Origin: Siphonodentalium dalli
Taxonomy: Eukaryota; Mollusca; Scaphopoda; Gadilida; Siphonodentaliidae
Length of the DNA: 64,000 nucleotides
Direction of reading: 5' to 3'
NCBI GenBank assembly: GCA_032622095.1
Contig: CP136069.1
Span: 19,297,326 to 19,361,325, forward strand
A program made the position numbers and the translations under genes. Below are positions 35,760 through 46,466 of this stretch, piece by piece; position 1 is the stretch's first letter; each line of letters starts with the position of its first letter. The notes beneath the pieces were generated by a model. That model saw only the letters and a list, made by a program, of their open reading frames with translations, had not been told where the DNA came from and searched no databases.

Positions 35760-35956
35760 TTATTTCACTTATAGGCATATATAAGATAATTCATTGACCT
35801 AACAATATTTATCTTGACCTTGTAAGCCAGTGTATTCCCTTTTATATATTATCCCGCAGGGAGCCTAGCATATATAATAATATATGCATGAGAATGCAAT
35901 GGCACATTATATTTAATGCTGAACCAACGCCTACAGCTTCCGCCACGAAAGGGTTA
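35760..35956. mobile_element. Family B MITE, eroded
   Basis: Right end CCACGAAAGGG before TTAT; interior ATATAAGATAATTCATTGAC and related hairpins. Confidence 0.55.
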
Positions 35957-36073
35957 TATGTGAAATATGTGGGTGGTTTTTGTATTAATAATTGAAACGT
36001 GCCTTGAACTGGTTTGTATAGAACTTATGTTGTTGATGTTGTTGTTGTTGTTTTTAAGTAAATGCTTACTTAA

Positions 36074-36663
36074 AGGCCAACTTAATTTCAAGTCACCGAT
36101 TTTTTTTTTACATGCAGTGCCTTCATATACGGTTTTAATAACAATCTATGCCATATAATATGATTAAAATACTAAAATTCATCACCATTTGAAATGTCTA
36201 TGACTCTGTGTCTCAGAAGATGCCCATAGAGAAATAGAAAACAGCTGAAATCATAGGATTTCCCCGTTATGGCTCCCAGAATGCAACAGAATTCAAACTA
36301 GAAATGTATTTTCAATTAATATTATTTGAAAATTTATTGAAAATGTACTATTTTGGCTTCAAAATATTTAATTACATGGCCGATTACCTTTGAGTTCATT
36401 TAAACTCTGAGCAGTGCTCTGAGTATATTTAACCAAAGGTCACAGGCTAAATGTATTCAGAGGTCGTGACCTTTCACTTTACACGGCTGCTGACATTTTG
36501 AGTTCTTTTAACCTGAGTACGTTTAGCCTGTGACCTTTCACTATACCTTAGTTATAGTCAGCCACTGTGATATGGCAATCGATTCCCGACCATGCGGGAG
36601 GCTGGGAGCCAACCTTTCGATCTTATATATAATTATCTGGGGATTCGAAAATTATGTATGCCT
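36074..36663. mobile_element. TTAA-flanked MITE, family E, with internal insertion
   Basis: AGGCCAACTTAATTTCAAGT ... GGGGATTCGAAAATTATG, then CCT before TTAA. Longer than other copies. The middle (~36385-36550) repeats phrases such as TTTAGCCTGTGACCTTTCAC in both orientations. Confidence 0.72.
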
Positions 36664-37469
36664 TTAATTTTCAAGACTCAATGTTCCGCAATAACTGTGA
36701 GACATGGGAGAAACGCTCTTTATCATTACCATGTCACGAAAAGACTGTCAATTGACGCTCTTTATTGCTGGGAATTGGCGCTCTTTATTGTTGTCAATTG
36801 ACGCTCTTTATTGCTGGGATGGGGATCGCGCTTTATATGTATAACCTCGGATGTAATGTTTATTCTGTTTTAGTCTATGATATTAGTTACATGGACGTAA
36901 GGCCAAGCTTTGCAGTGGGTATGTGTGTGAAATCATAAAAATGTGTAACCCGTCATCATGCACCAAATAGAACGTAGAATAATAGATAATTATGCAATAA
37001 CGAGATTGAAACCAGGGACTAGGACCCGTCGACTGTAATGCGAGAAAATTTTGAAATCTGAACCTGAAAACTGCAAAAAAACCTAAAGGTCTAACTCTTG
37101 CAAATTCAGACGTCTATTTTTATTTTAATTGATTAGCAGTTTGAGGAACCAGAACCCCTCAGCTGGGTGGGAGAATCGTAGCATCCAGACTGGCACCAAG
37201 CTCACCAACTAATCGGCTGAACTGATGACAATTTCAGTCTAAGATTTGGATATAAAAGCTGGAAAATATATCACTGTTGGTATAAACACAAAAAATACTC
37301 CACTAATAATTTGTTGGGAACATCAAACTACGAGAACACTTTCAACATATTATTGGTGTGAAATTTCAAATACTATTGTGTCAGGTATGAATTTTCAAGT
37401 TGGGGTTGAGATAACTTTTATGTAATCATTACTGTTATAGTGATTTTGTCCACATAAATCGCGCTGGTA
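36664..37469. other. Unassigned intergenic
   Basis: GACGCTCTTTATTGCTGGGA is repeated around 36750-36830. A relative of the 33-kb units lies at 37020-37400. No gene. Confidence 0.35.
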
Positions 37470-38360
37470 ATTGAAATATTTTACTCTAAATCAGCTTTTC
37501 AAAATTATTTTTCAATGCTCTGACCTTTCCAATGTTACCATTATATTGTGACTGGTTTTGGTATTTTATTGGCCCTGATTTTGTATATATTCAACTGGTA
37601 TCAGAGAAGAGGGATTCTATCTGGTATTTAAGAAATGACATTTCCCCATAGAGGGAGTTTTGCTGGCCATAAAATGGGAGTTTTCATACCAAACTTATAC
37701 AGACGCATCTATACAGGCGCTGATAAACTCATTATCGTGTATAATCTATATATGTATTTTATTTTTATTTTATTTAAACACTTATTAATTAAATAAATAT
37801 ATTTTTGTTAAATAAGCTCACTATGGGCTTATTTCAAAATCAAATAAGTCCAATATGAAAATATTTGAATATTTATCCAATATGAGCCTATTTGCACGAT
37901 GATGTGTTACAGCACCAGATGTAAGCTCTTTATTTATGTGTTTTCACTGTGGCCCGCGCCATCAAAATTATGTTCATATTGGACCCAAATATTGACATTG
38001 GTTTATATTAGACTTATTTCATTCTGGAATAAACCCATAGTGGACTTATATCCGTTATTCCGTTTGATATTAGACTGATTTGATCTGGAATAAGCCAATA
38101 GTATCCTTAATTTTTTTTTTTTAATTCAATAGATACAAACAAAAATTAAAATAGCTATATAGGTCTAATATGAACCTATTTGCACGAGGATATGTTGCAA
38201 CACCAGATGGACGCTCTTTATAGATGTGTTTTCACTGTGGCCCGCACCGACCAACGGAATAACGGGTATAAGTCCACTATGGGCTTATTCCAGAATCACA
38301 TAAGTCCAATATGAACCAATATTTTGGTCCAATATGAACCAATTACACGAGGATATATTG
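37470..38360. repeat. Inverted-repeat cluster related to 32361-32712
   Basis: The same phrases as at 32361 are followed by oppositely oriented blocks (GGACTTATATCCGTTATTCC against GGAATAACGGGTATAAGTCC), suggesting a diverged element with long inverted arms. Confidence 0.55.
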
Positions 38361-38589
38361 AGGTAGCATAATAACTATTATCTATTATACAAGCGTAAGA
38401 TATGTCTGTCATGTGCGCGAATAAAGGGTAGGCCTACCGAAGCTAGGAGCCTGTTTCAGCGAGTTATATATAAAAGAGCAGGATATGTCTGTCTGTCCGG
38501 AAATGTCTCCCAGACTCCTGGGCCGATTTCAACTAAATTGTGTGTGGTGACTCGGAGTATACTGGCGGATGTTACAACGGCGTTTGTTT

Positions 38590-39185
38590 ATCCAAATTTT
38601 GATTTAAAAAAAAATAATTGCGCTTATAACCCCAAATAATTTAATTACACTCAAGCATAAATAAACTATGTATGCTTAAGCACAATTATTTACGATTAGG
38701 CACAATTATTTGAGCTTAAGTGCAATTTTAGCGCAAATAAGGAAATTAAAAACCATGACCTAACACGTACACCATGTTGGTATTGTCAGAGTCCACTACC
38801 AAATTATATGTTCAAACATGGGGAAGCCTATTTTATTTTGGAGGGAAGATCTATATTGATGAGAATTAAATGATTTGAGCTTAAGCACAAATGCCACAAC
38901 AATTTGAGCTTAGCTCAAATAATTGTGCTTAAGCTAACATATTTGTACTTAAGGGCAAATGATTGTGCTTTTAAAAGCGCAAATATTTGTGCTTAAGCGA
39001 AAATAATTTTTCTTAAGCACAATGTTTTTACGCGTAAGCATGAATAATGCGCTTGAGCGCAAATAATTGTGCTTCAGCAAAAATAATTGCGCAAAAGCAA
39101 AAATAATTATTAAAAGTGAATTTGGCCTCCCATATAAGCGCAAATGATTTACGCTTGAGTGAAAATAAATCGCAAATTAGTAATA
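38590..39185. repeat. Degenerate GCTTAAGCACAAATAATT repeat
   Basis: Irregular units of ~20 bp (GCTTAAGCRCAAATAATTG and complements) over ~600 bp. Confidence 0.75.
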
Positions 39186-39231
39186 AATGTGAAAAGGACC
39201 TCCCATAGATCATGTACCTTCATCTGGCTGG

Positions 39232-39388
39232 TATCCAGACGATTGGGACCCTGGACGATTGGGACCTTGGACGATTGGGACCTTAAGTTGGACGATTGGG
39301 ACCTTGGACGATTGGGGCCTCGGGACAATTGGGACCTTGGACCAATCGTCCGAGGTCCCAATCGTCCAAGGTCCCAATCGTCTGACAA
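39232..39388. mobile_element. Small fold-back element with GGACGATTGGGACC units
   Basis: About 157 bp. Six forward and three reverse copies of a 14-bp unit GGACGATTGGGACC. Outer ends CAGACGATTGGGACC mirror each other. TCATCTGGCTGG flanks it on both sides (39220-39231 and 39389-39400), an apparent target duplication. Confidence 0.8.
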
Positions 39389-39400
39389 TCATCTGGCTGG

Positions 39401-40360
39401 ACGTACGCAGTACAGTACGCAGTCGTCAGCTGTATATAGACGAGGTGTGGCTGACACCTCGTCATGTGGTGATTCAATCATTGCATAAATTTCTCCTGAA
39501 ATATAACTATGGATTGGAGGTTTAGTTTTTAATATAAAAAAAATAGAATCAAACGATATTAGTCCTATAATGGTACCTTATTGACGCTGTTGGGACATGG
39601 ATCTTATTTCCGGTATGGACATGCGCAGTAAAAGCGAATATCGTGGTGGTTGAAAGTGCATTGTTGCAACTTGCAGCGTTTATTTTTCTAAAATAAACGA
39701 CATATTCTCTCGTTTGAATAGGTATTAGGTAATGCATTCACATTACATATATGTTTAAATGTCAACATACCCGCATGCTAGTTTGAAATTGAAGTTAGAT
39801 TAATAAAATTTGCCTTTCAACTTCCAAGTTCAACCTTGTCTCGTCCTAGTCCGCAAATCTGACTTTTATTATCAGAGCATAGCTCCATAAAAGTCAGACA
39901 GTTATATTACTGTAAGCAGTACTCCAACTCCAATCATGGTATGGACATTTACTCGACTTTTCACAAGCGATAACACAACCTAAAACATATTATTTAACAG
40001 CCAAAACTGCCACATACTTCAAGATAAGAGCTTCTACAAGTTCTAGTAAACTTATTGATTATATATGTATATATGCATGTAACCATTTCATAATCACCAT
40101 CGTCATCATCCGACATCAACATATTATTATTAAAATCATCATCGCCATGACATCATAATATCATCAAATCCATTTTTTTCAAGGGCGTGGCTAAAGTGCC
40201 TTATTAAGTGTCCAAATTATTATTCCAACCTCTTTCGTGAAGACCAAAATTTTTACATCCTAATTGAGTAAGAATTTTCCAAATTGACACCCTAACTTAC
40301 CAACTGTCGTCAAATTGTAATATAAGGTAGCTATACGGTGACTTATCGGCGTATATAATG
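39401..40360. other. Unassigned intergenic
   Basis: No gene. A small hairpin, CTGACTTTTAT ... ATAAAAGTCAG, at ~39859-39899. Confidence 0.3.
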
Positions 40361-40364
40361 TCGG
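40361..40364. repeat. Target-site duplication TCGG (left)
   Basis: Matches 48098-48101 on the other side of the LTR retrotransposon. Confidence 0.88.
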
Positions 40365-40568
40365 TGAAGTAAACTTACACCCTATAAGGTGCAGACGTCC
40401 CCGCAAGTCGTCGTTGAGAGTGTCCGTCGATTGGTATCACAGGCCGGCTGATGCAGATGGATAATCGTACAAGCAGGTCATTGGTGTGATCTTGGATCGG
40501 CGTGGTAATTCTCTCTGTCTATTCCCGCGCATGCGCGCTATGTCAGGAATTCCCCAAAATCTACTACA
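40365..40568 (-). repeat. 3' LTR
   Basis: 204 bp, TGAAGTAAACTTACACC ... AAAATCTACTACA in plus orientation, matching 47894-48097 base for base as read. Confidence 0.95.
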
Positions 40569-40590
40569 CTCCTCCCCACTTTCCCTTTCC
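40569..40590 (-). other. Polypurine tract
   Basis: Minus strand is almost all purine immediately upstream of the 3' LTR; it would serve as plus-strand DNA primer site. Confidence 0.8.
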
Positions 40591-40789
40591 GTTTCCTTCC
40601 ACGGTGGAATCTTGGCATCCAAAATAAATGGGGGGTGTTCCCTGTATGATACATCAAGGTATTTTATAGAAGGTCATCTTTGGGAGTATCACTTCGTTTC
40701 CTGGAGGATCCATCAAGGTATTCTCTAGAAGGCCATCCTCTATTGGTTCTCGTCTCCCTTTTCTGTGTTTTTATCAAGTGCGGCTGCGC

Positions 40790-41480
40790 CCATTACTGTG
40801 TATCCCTTCGATGAAGGGACCTGCTATCAGTGCCAGAGGATCATCTCTTCTATATCGATAAGCAGGATGCTGGTAGCCGCTTCCTTATAGGGATGCCCAC
40901 ATAGTACTGTTCAGTCCATGAAGGTTTCCAGACCAAGTCACCAGACAGTGCTTGTCTGTTTCAAGAATGTGTTTGGACCGAATTATACGTTATACCATCA
41001 CTGATGATATATGTTGACTGGACCCACTGGTTGGACCGTATTGCCTTCCTGGAAGACTATGGTTGTGTCTACTGTTTACTGTCATACTGCCATTGTATTT
41101 ATAACATGGCAACAGGGTTCCAATGCTGGACCGCTCCCTTCTGTGAAGGAATTATGCCACCACTAATGGTATGTGTTATTAACTGGGCACGCTGGCTGTG
41201 CCAGTACGCTACTACGACACCTTCCCCGAAGGCCATGGCTGTACATGCCATTAAATTTACGGTTGTATAATTGTAGCACTTCCCTTCTATGGAGGGAATT
41301 ATACCATCACTGATGGTATCGTGGAATGTGATATTGACTTCCACCAATTTTGGACATTGACTGTGCTAAACATGGTAATGCCTTCCTTGAAAACCATTTA
41401 CTGTTGTACTGGTACCATAGTAGCACTTCCCTTCTATAAAGGAAATTATAGTATCGCTTATGGTAGCACTCCTCCAGGAT
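40790..41480. repeat. Degenerate ~140-bp repeats inside the retrotransposon
   Basis: CTTCCCTTCTATGGAGGGAA and ATACCATCACTGATGGTAT recur three to four times with drift. Non-coding 3' region of the element. Confidence 0.6.
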
Positions 41481-41629
41481 CCCAGGGCCATTTGCTGGAT
41501 TGTCCCCTACTAGTATGTGTTTTGCATCTTTCTGATGACAGCTTATCGGGGTTCACATTTGCTTTCATGATCAATCCTTGGTCCTGCTCCTCCACTGGAA
41601 AAGAACTATCTATGGGGGTGCTAGTTCTC

Positions 41630-42784
41630 TAGGGATGTAACGATATGGGGTATAGGGTGTATCGATGTTTATCGCGATACAGAGGTCACGATACGATACG
41701 TATCGCGATTTTACTTACCTAAAATTATAGCGATATTGCTGAGTCTTCATACGGACTGTATATACACTGATATATAGCGACAACGACAGGCGGGTATGTG
41801 CTTGCATGGCTACAGGTAGGCCTACATGAACTCGCTAAAATGTGTGTACTAGATGTTCATCTAAAATGTTTGTTGTTGGAACTTGTATTGTATTGTAAAA
41901 AAAAATAATTAAAGCCTCGTCGATGTATCGACTATCAGTGATATCCCATCGGACCGGGAAGCATAAAGCTAGATGCCGACATTGAGCCCATAATAAAAAG
42001 ATTGTTGCACTGCGTTGTCTGAATAAATTTAATTAGAGAGTACAAACACTACCTGTTGACCAATGAGGAACGTCGTCTCTGAAAATCTCTCAGTCAGCGT
42101 CATGAGATTAACAGTTAAATGGGAGGGGCTTTATATTAATTATTCATGTCAAGTTGTAAACTTTATAACGGGAACTGGGGGGGGGGGGGGGGGGGGTTAC
42201 ATTGTCTGTTGACAAGTTTAATCTGGGAAGTTTAACAATTGCTCAGCAACCCACATGCATGGGCCAGTGTGCAGACACAGAGTGCAGTGTCCATTCACAT
42301 CAAAGGTTTGCCGCCGGCTGCAAACGACATGTTATTGATAAAGTCGGTCACTTGCTGCATGACGTGTACTATTGAAATAGGTCATTAAAATTGAGGTCAC
42401 TCAGGTCAGGTCTGTGCTTTGATCACTTGCGACTGATTGTTCTATTAATACAATGCATGTGTTTCAAGAAGATGGCATCGGATTGTCTACACATGCAAAT
42501 TGATACAATTCGGTCTGTTGGCCTCACTGTTACTCAGTGATAAATAGGGAATGCTTATCATTTTTATTACTTATTGTGGGGGATTACCTTAATTTTTTGT
42601 TAGATACTGATTCAACATTGATCTTTCTCGTTTGTGGCGACCGCTGCTTACTTACGTGCATAGGTAATAACAACGTGCAATTTGTGTATCGAGATATGTA
42701 TCGTTTGAACGCCCGTATCGATGACCGTATCGTTAGTGCTGTATCGCGGTCGCATCGATTCATCGATGTATCGTTACACCCCTA
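41630..42784. mobile_element. hAT-type non-autonomous transposon
   Basis: Ends TAGGGATGTAACGATA and TATCGTTACACCCCTA are classic hAT termini. Exact 8-bp target duplication TAGTTCTC (41622-41629 and 42785-42792). Sub-terminal TATCGATG/CATCGATG repeats; a 20-G run at 42177-42196. No transposase. It interrupts the second ORF of the LTR element. Confidence 0.92.
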
Positions 42785-43946
42785 TAGTTCTCATGTATTC
42801 ACTGCAGTGTTCTTCTATCCCACTGGTGTTAGATGAAGCGACGATTGTTAATGAGGCCGGTGCGCAATGTCGGCTGAACAAGTTTTCAGAGGAGATGCTG
42901 AATGTGGCAGGAGTACTGTCGTTACTTTCAGTTTCGTCGGATTCAGTTTCTTTGACTATTATTCCCGTGCTGTATTGAATTATGGAATTTTCACCAAGGT
43001 CATTCATGGTCATTTCATCTTTGGAAGTTTCTGTATCACTGGGATGTCCTAGCTTAGCCAAGTGTTCCACCCGATCGACTGGGAGAGGCGGAATTTCGTC
43101 CCAAGTGTACAATTCTCGTGAGTTTTCACCGGATGGAGAGATAAAGGTACTTTCGGAACTACCAGCAATCTGTCTTCGCTTCTCATTCGAGCTAGTTCCT
43201 GTGTGGCCTGACTGGTTACTGTCAAATAGATTCTGTTCAACGAAGGTAGGACTCAATGTTCCATCTGTGATGAATCCACCGTGATCCTCGGTTGTGCTCT
43301 GCTCTGAATGTAGGATGTTGCCTCTCACCAATCGGTTTATGATGTCACATGTGGGCATCGAAATGTCATTGCCAAGTAGCTGTATATGTCTCCGTTCTAA
43401 ATATGCCAGAGTTTTTATTGGGGTTCTACATGGACTGATAGACTCATTGAAGCATGTATCACCTATATCGCCCTCACTGGATGGCGAGCTGATATGTTGG
43501 ACTATAAGGTCACCACTGGAGCTCTGCTTCAATTCCTGACTTGGAGTGATCCGCTTATTTGCAGACTTCCCCCTGATTGGTCTTCCTGGAAGACCTGATT
43601 TAAATGGAGTCTCTTTGTGACAAAGTGGTCTTGGTGGTGAGTATTCCTGCCCCTCGTCTATGTTATGAGGCGATCTTTGTCTTCTGAGAAAAGATGTGGA
43701 AGCACCATGCCTCTCCGCGAGGTGTGTGTCCTGGTCACCCCCTGAAAGTGACTGCTTTGGTTCTGTCATCCATCTCTGTTCTGACCTTCCCGGAAGGTCA
43801 CTTCTGGGCCCTTGGCCAAGGCTGCCTTGAAACCCATCTTCCTCCGTCCTGTTCAATTGGCCTCGATCTTCTTGGGTCACCCCTCGGCCTCTGGGCGTGA
43901 CCCTCGTTTGTTTAAATCTGGGAGTGCCCCAACCCTTGACATCCAT
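42774..43946 (-). CDS. LTR-element ORF2, function unknown
   Basis: 390 codons from 43946, overlapping the Gag ORF by 70 bp in the -1 frame, so it could be made by frameshifting or separate initiation. Hydrophilic, rich in Ser, Asp, Glu and Arg. I see no Asp-Thr/Ser-Gly protease site, YxDD reverse-transcriptase box or integrase zinc finger. Its present stop lies in the hAT insertion. Beyond that insertion the same frame stays open for roughly another 48 codons, so the stop is secondary. Confidence 0.6.
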   Translation of the reverse strand: MDVKGWGTPRFKQTRVTPRGRGVTQEDRGQLNRTEEDGFQGSLGQGPRSDLPGRSEQRWMTEPKQSLSGGDQDTHLAERHGASTSFLRRQRSPHNIDEGQEYSPPRPLCHKETPFKSGLPGRPIRGKSANKRITPSQELKQSSSGDLIVQHISSPSSEGDIGDTCFNESISPCRTPIKTLAYLERRHIQLLGNDISMPTCDIINRLVRGNILHSEQSTTEDHGGFITDGTLSPTFVEQNLFDSNQSGHTGTSSNEKRRQIAGSSESTFISPSGENSRELYTWDEIPPLPVDRVEHLAKLGHPSDTETSKDEMTMNDLGENSIIQYSTGIIVKETESDETESNDSTPATFSISSENLFSRHCAPASLTIVASSNTSGIEEHCSEYMRTIGV

Positions 43947-45472
43947 CGATCCATCATGGCCTCCAGACGTTCCTCGAAGTCGGTCCGCGCTTTGTTGTTG
44001 TGTTCTTCGATATTTCTGAGTGCTTGATTGTTATCTTCTTTGAGATTCCTGAATTTCGAGTCCATTGTTGCTTCGAATTTCCTTAGTCGTGAGTCGACTG
44101 TCAGTTTGACCCGATCCTCCAGTTTTTCCATGTTTCTCAATTTCTGGGACATCGATTCCGCTGCCTCTTCTAGTCTGCCCATTCGGTGGTCCTCATGGAG
44201 CTCCTCGGTTGGCATGGGAGATCCACTGGCAGTCGACGCTCGTTGATGATCGCTGTGCATCATTAGAACTCGTAATGGCCTGTGATCTCCCCTGGGGGTT
44301 TGTCTGCGGTCACCACTGGTGTCCCTCTGCCGTTGTTGGTGTACAGCCTTGGTCGCATAATGGTACCACTGGACGCTGTCGATGGCCTCTTCCAGTGTCT
44401 CTGGCTTCCCTAGTGCAGCCGCCTGGCCTGCTGCCTTGTCCTGGAGCCCCAAGCAAAACTGGAGGCGCACTTGGCTGTCCATATAATCCCTTGGCAGGGT
44501 CCCATAGGCAGATAATCCCAACGCAAGTATTCGATCAGCCCATTCGCTGTTGGACTCGTCTGGTTGTTGAGATGCTTGCTGAAACCTAAGTTGAGAACTT
44601 TGCAGGAGCTCCTGGGATCCAAAGCTACTCTCCAACTTGCGCATAAGGTCCATTTTATCAATGGCCGGGTCCTGTGCCAGCAGGGTCCGGTATACTTCAC
44701 CGGCTGCCCCCTCCAGAAACCAAACCAGGTTCTTCACCGTCTCGGATGACCTCCATCGCTGGGCGTCGGCATGTAGCTCGAATTTCATTTTGAATGTTGG
44801 CCAGCTGCCGGTGCCATCAAATATTAGATGTTTTGGTGCCCGGTTGTCTTGAGGCCTTGCTGCATGTGGGTCATCGGCTGGTGCTCGATCACAGGGTTTC
44901 TTCTGGTTGGTGGTCTGTTCCAATACCAATCTTTCCAGTTGGTCTATTCTGTCTTGGAGCTTCCTATCCATACCAGATGACTGATCAGAGTTCCGTTTAG
45001 TTGGTGAGCCCAAGTCGATTGGACTAATTAGTGGGTCCTGTCTGATTCCTGGTCTCCCATCTGGGGTGCTATGTCGGCCATTTATGACCCGGGAGATTCT
45101 GTCTTCCAAATCATCTGGGGTCCCGGGCTCATCCGACTCCACTTTAACACCCGGTGGCTCCGGAAGCACAGTGATGTTGCGGGTATCTTCACACATAGCC
45201 CGATCATCGCACTCGATATCCTGTCTGCGTTCAAAGTCAACCGCGTCTAGCAGTTGTTCTGTAATTCTGAGGCCTGGCACGCATCGAATGTTCTCCAGTG
45301 TAATATTCCCCAGTGTGTGCCTATACCAGACAAGTAATGAAGCAATCTTCTTTCCTACCCCCGGGATGTCCAGCAATGTCTTGTACGAGCATTGATTAAT
45401 TTTTACTTTCCTCGGGTACATGGTTGCGTGTTGAAATGTACCGGAAAGTATAACGTTGAATTGCTCCTTCAC
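43877..45472 (-). CDS. Retrotransposon Gag with N-terminal helix-hairpin-helix
   Basis: 531 residues. Residues ~24-78 form a ComEA-like double helix-hairpin-helix (KTLLDIPGVGKKIASLLVWY, then NIRCVPGLRITEQLL), a non-specific DNA-binding fold. A short coil follows at ~165-190. Residues ~215-380 match the retrotransposon Gag capsid pattern (FDGTGSWPTFKMKFELHA, RKLESSFGSQELLQ, RDYMDSQVRLQFCLGL). The C-terminal ~80 residues are a long coiled coil. There is no CCHC zinc knuckle, so the HhH or basic regions may replace it in nucleic-acid binding. It would form the particle of the LTR element. It sits between the LTRs in the correct orientation, so it is a transposon rather than a host gene. Confidence 0.85.
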   Translation of the reverse strand: MKEQFNVILSGTFQHATMYPRKVKINQCSYKTLLDIPGVGKKIASLLVWYRHTLGNITLENIRCVPGLRITEQLLDAVDFERRQDIECDDRAMCEDTRNITVLPEPPGVKVESDEPGTPDDLEDRISRVINGRHSTPDGRPGIRQDPLISPIDLGSPTKRNSDQSSGMDRKLQDRIDQLERLVLEQTTNQKKPCDRAPADDPHAARPQDNRAPKHLIFDGTGSWPTFKMKFELHADAQRWRSSETVKNLVWFLEGAAGEVYRTLLAQDPAIDKMDLMRKLESSFGSQELLQSSQLRFQQASQQPDESNSEWADRILALGLSAYGTLPRDYMDSQVRLQFCLGLQDKAAGQAAALGKPETLEEAIDSVQWYHYATKAVHQQRQRDTSGDRRQTPRGDHRPLRVLMMHSDHQRASTASGSPMPTEELHEDHRMGRLEEAAESMSQKLRNMEKLEDRVKLTVDSRLRKFEATMDSKFRNLKEDNNQALRNIEEHNNKARTDFEERLEAMMDRWMSRVGALPDLNKRGSRPEAEG

Positions 45473-45699
45473 AAAAGATGCAATATTTAGGGTGAAAATG
45501 TGTCAAATTTCCTTCACTGAATGAAATTGTTCACAGCTAATGCCTTTGTTAAAGCAGTTAACGGGGCCAATACTGATCACTTCTTTGAAGTGGTCAGGAT
45601 TCTCCTTCACTGAAGGAACGGGAACAATGTGTCTGAATTTCCTCGCTGAAGAAAATCTCGGTCGGGAGCTGGTGTCGCTTTAATAAAAGCGTTGAGTGG

Positions 45700-46190
45700 G
45701 AGGTGTCCCTTTAATTTCTGGACAATGACTAATTTCCTTCGCGAAAGGAAACGTGAAATTGAGTTTAATGAAATATGAATCTGATGTATGTGAAAGTGAA
45801 GTGTCACTTTAATGAAATGTAAATGACCTGTGTGAACATGAAATATGACTTTAATGAAATATGAATATGATGTATATGAAATTGAGGTGTCCCTTAATGA
45901 AATGTAAATGACGTGTGTGAACGTGAAATATGGCTTTAATGAAATATGAATGAACTGACGTGTGAATGTGAAATATGACTTTAATGAAATATGAATGACC
46001 TGACGTATGTGAACGTGAGATATGACTTTAAGGAAATGTGAATATGAATGTGAAGTGTCACTTTAATGAAATGTAAATGATGTATGTGAAAGTGAAATAT
46101 GACTTGTTATGAAATTATGTATATGAACATGAAGTCTCCCTTTAATGAATTGTGGATGAATTGACGTGTGTCAACTTGAAGTGTGACTTT
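45700..46190. repeat. Degenerate ~45-50-bp repeats in the retrotransposon leader
   Basis: Units around CTTTAATGAAATATGAATGA and GTGTGAACGTGAAATATGAC, about nine imperfect copies between the first fold-back insertion and the Gag start. Confidence 0.75.
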
Positions 46191-46466
46191 AATGAATTGA
46201 CAATGACTGCAATTTCCTTCGCAGAAGGAAATCAGTTGTTAGAGCAGGTGAAATGTGGAATGTCACTTTAATGTTGATTGTTATGAAAATGAAACTTCCC
46301 TTTAAAGATTACAATGGGTACTGATTTATATCTTCACCGAAGACAGACAGAAACAGATGTTGACTATTCGTTTTGAGCGTGTTTTATTTACGCTGAACTT
46401 CAGGTGAAGTCCAATGAATGTACTGATTCTCTGTACTGTCCTACGCTGCAATGTTATTGTTGACAG

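Noticed and set aside
43877-45472. Domesticated host Gag gene
   Set aside because: It lies between intact, identical LTRs in the right orientation with a target duplication, so it is part of a recent mobile element.
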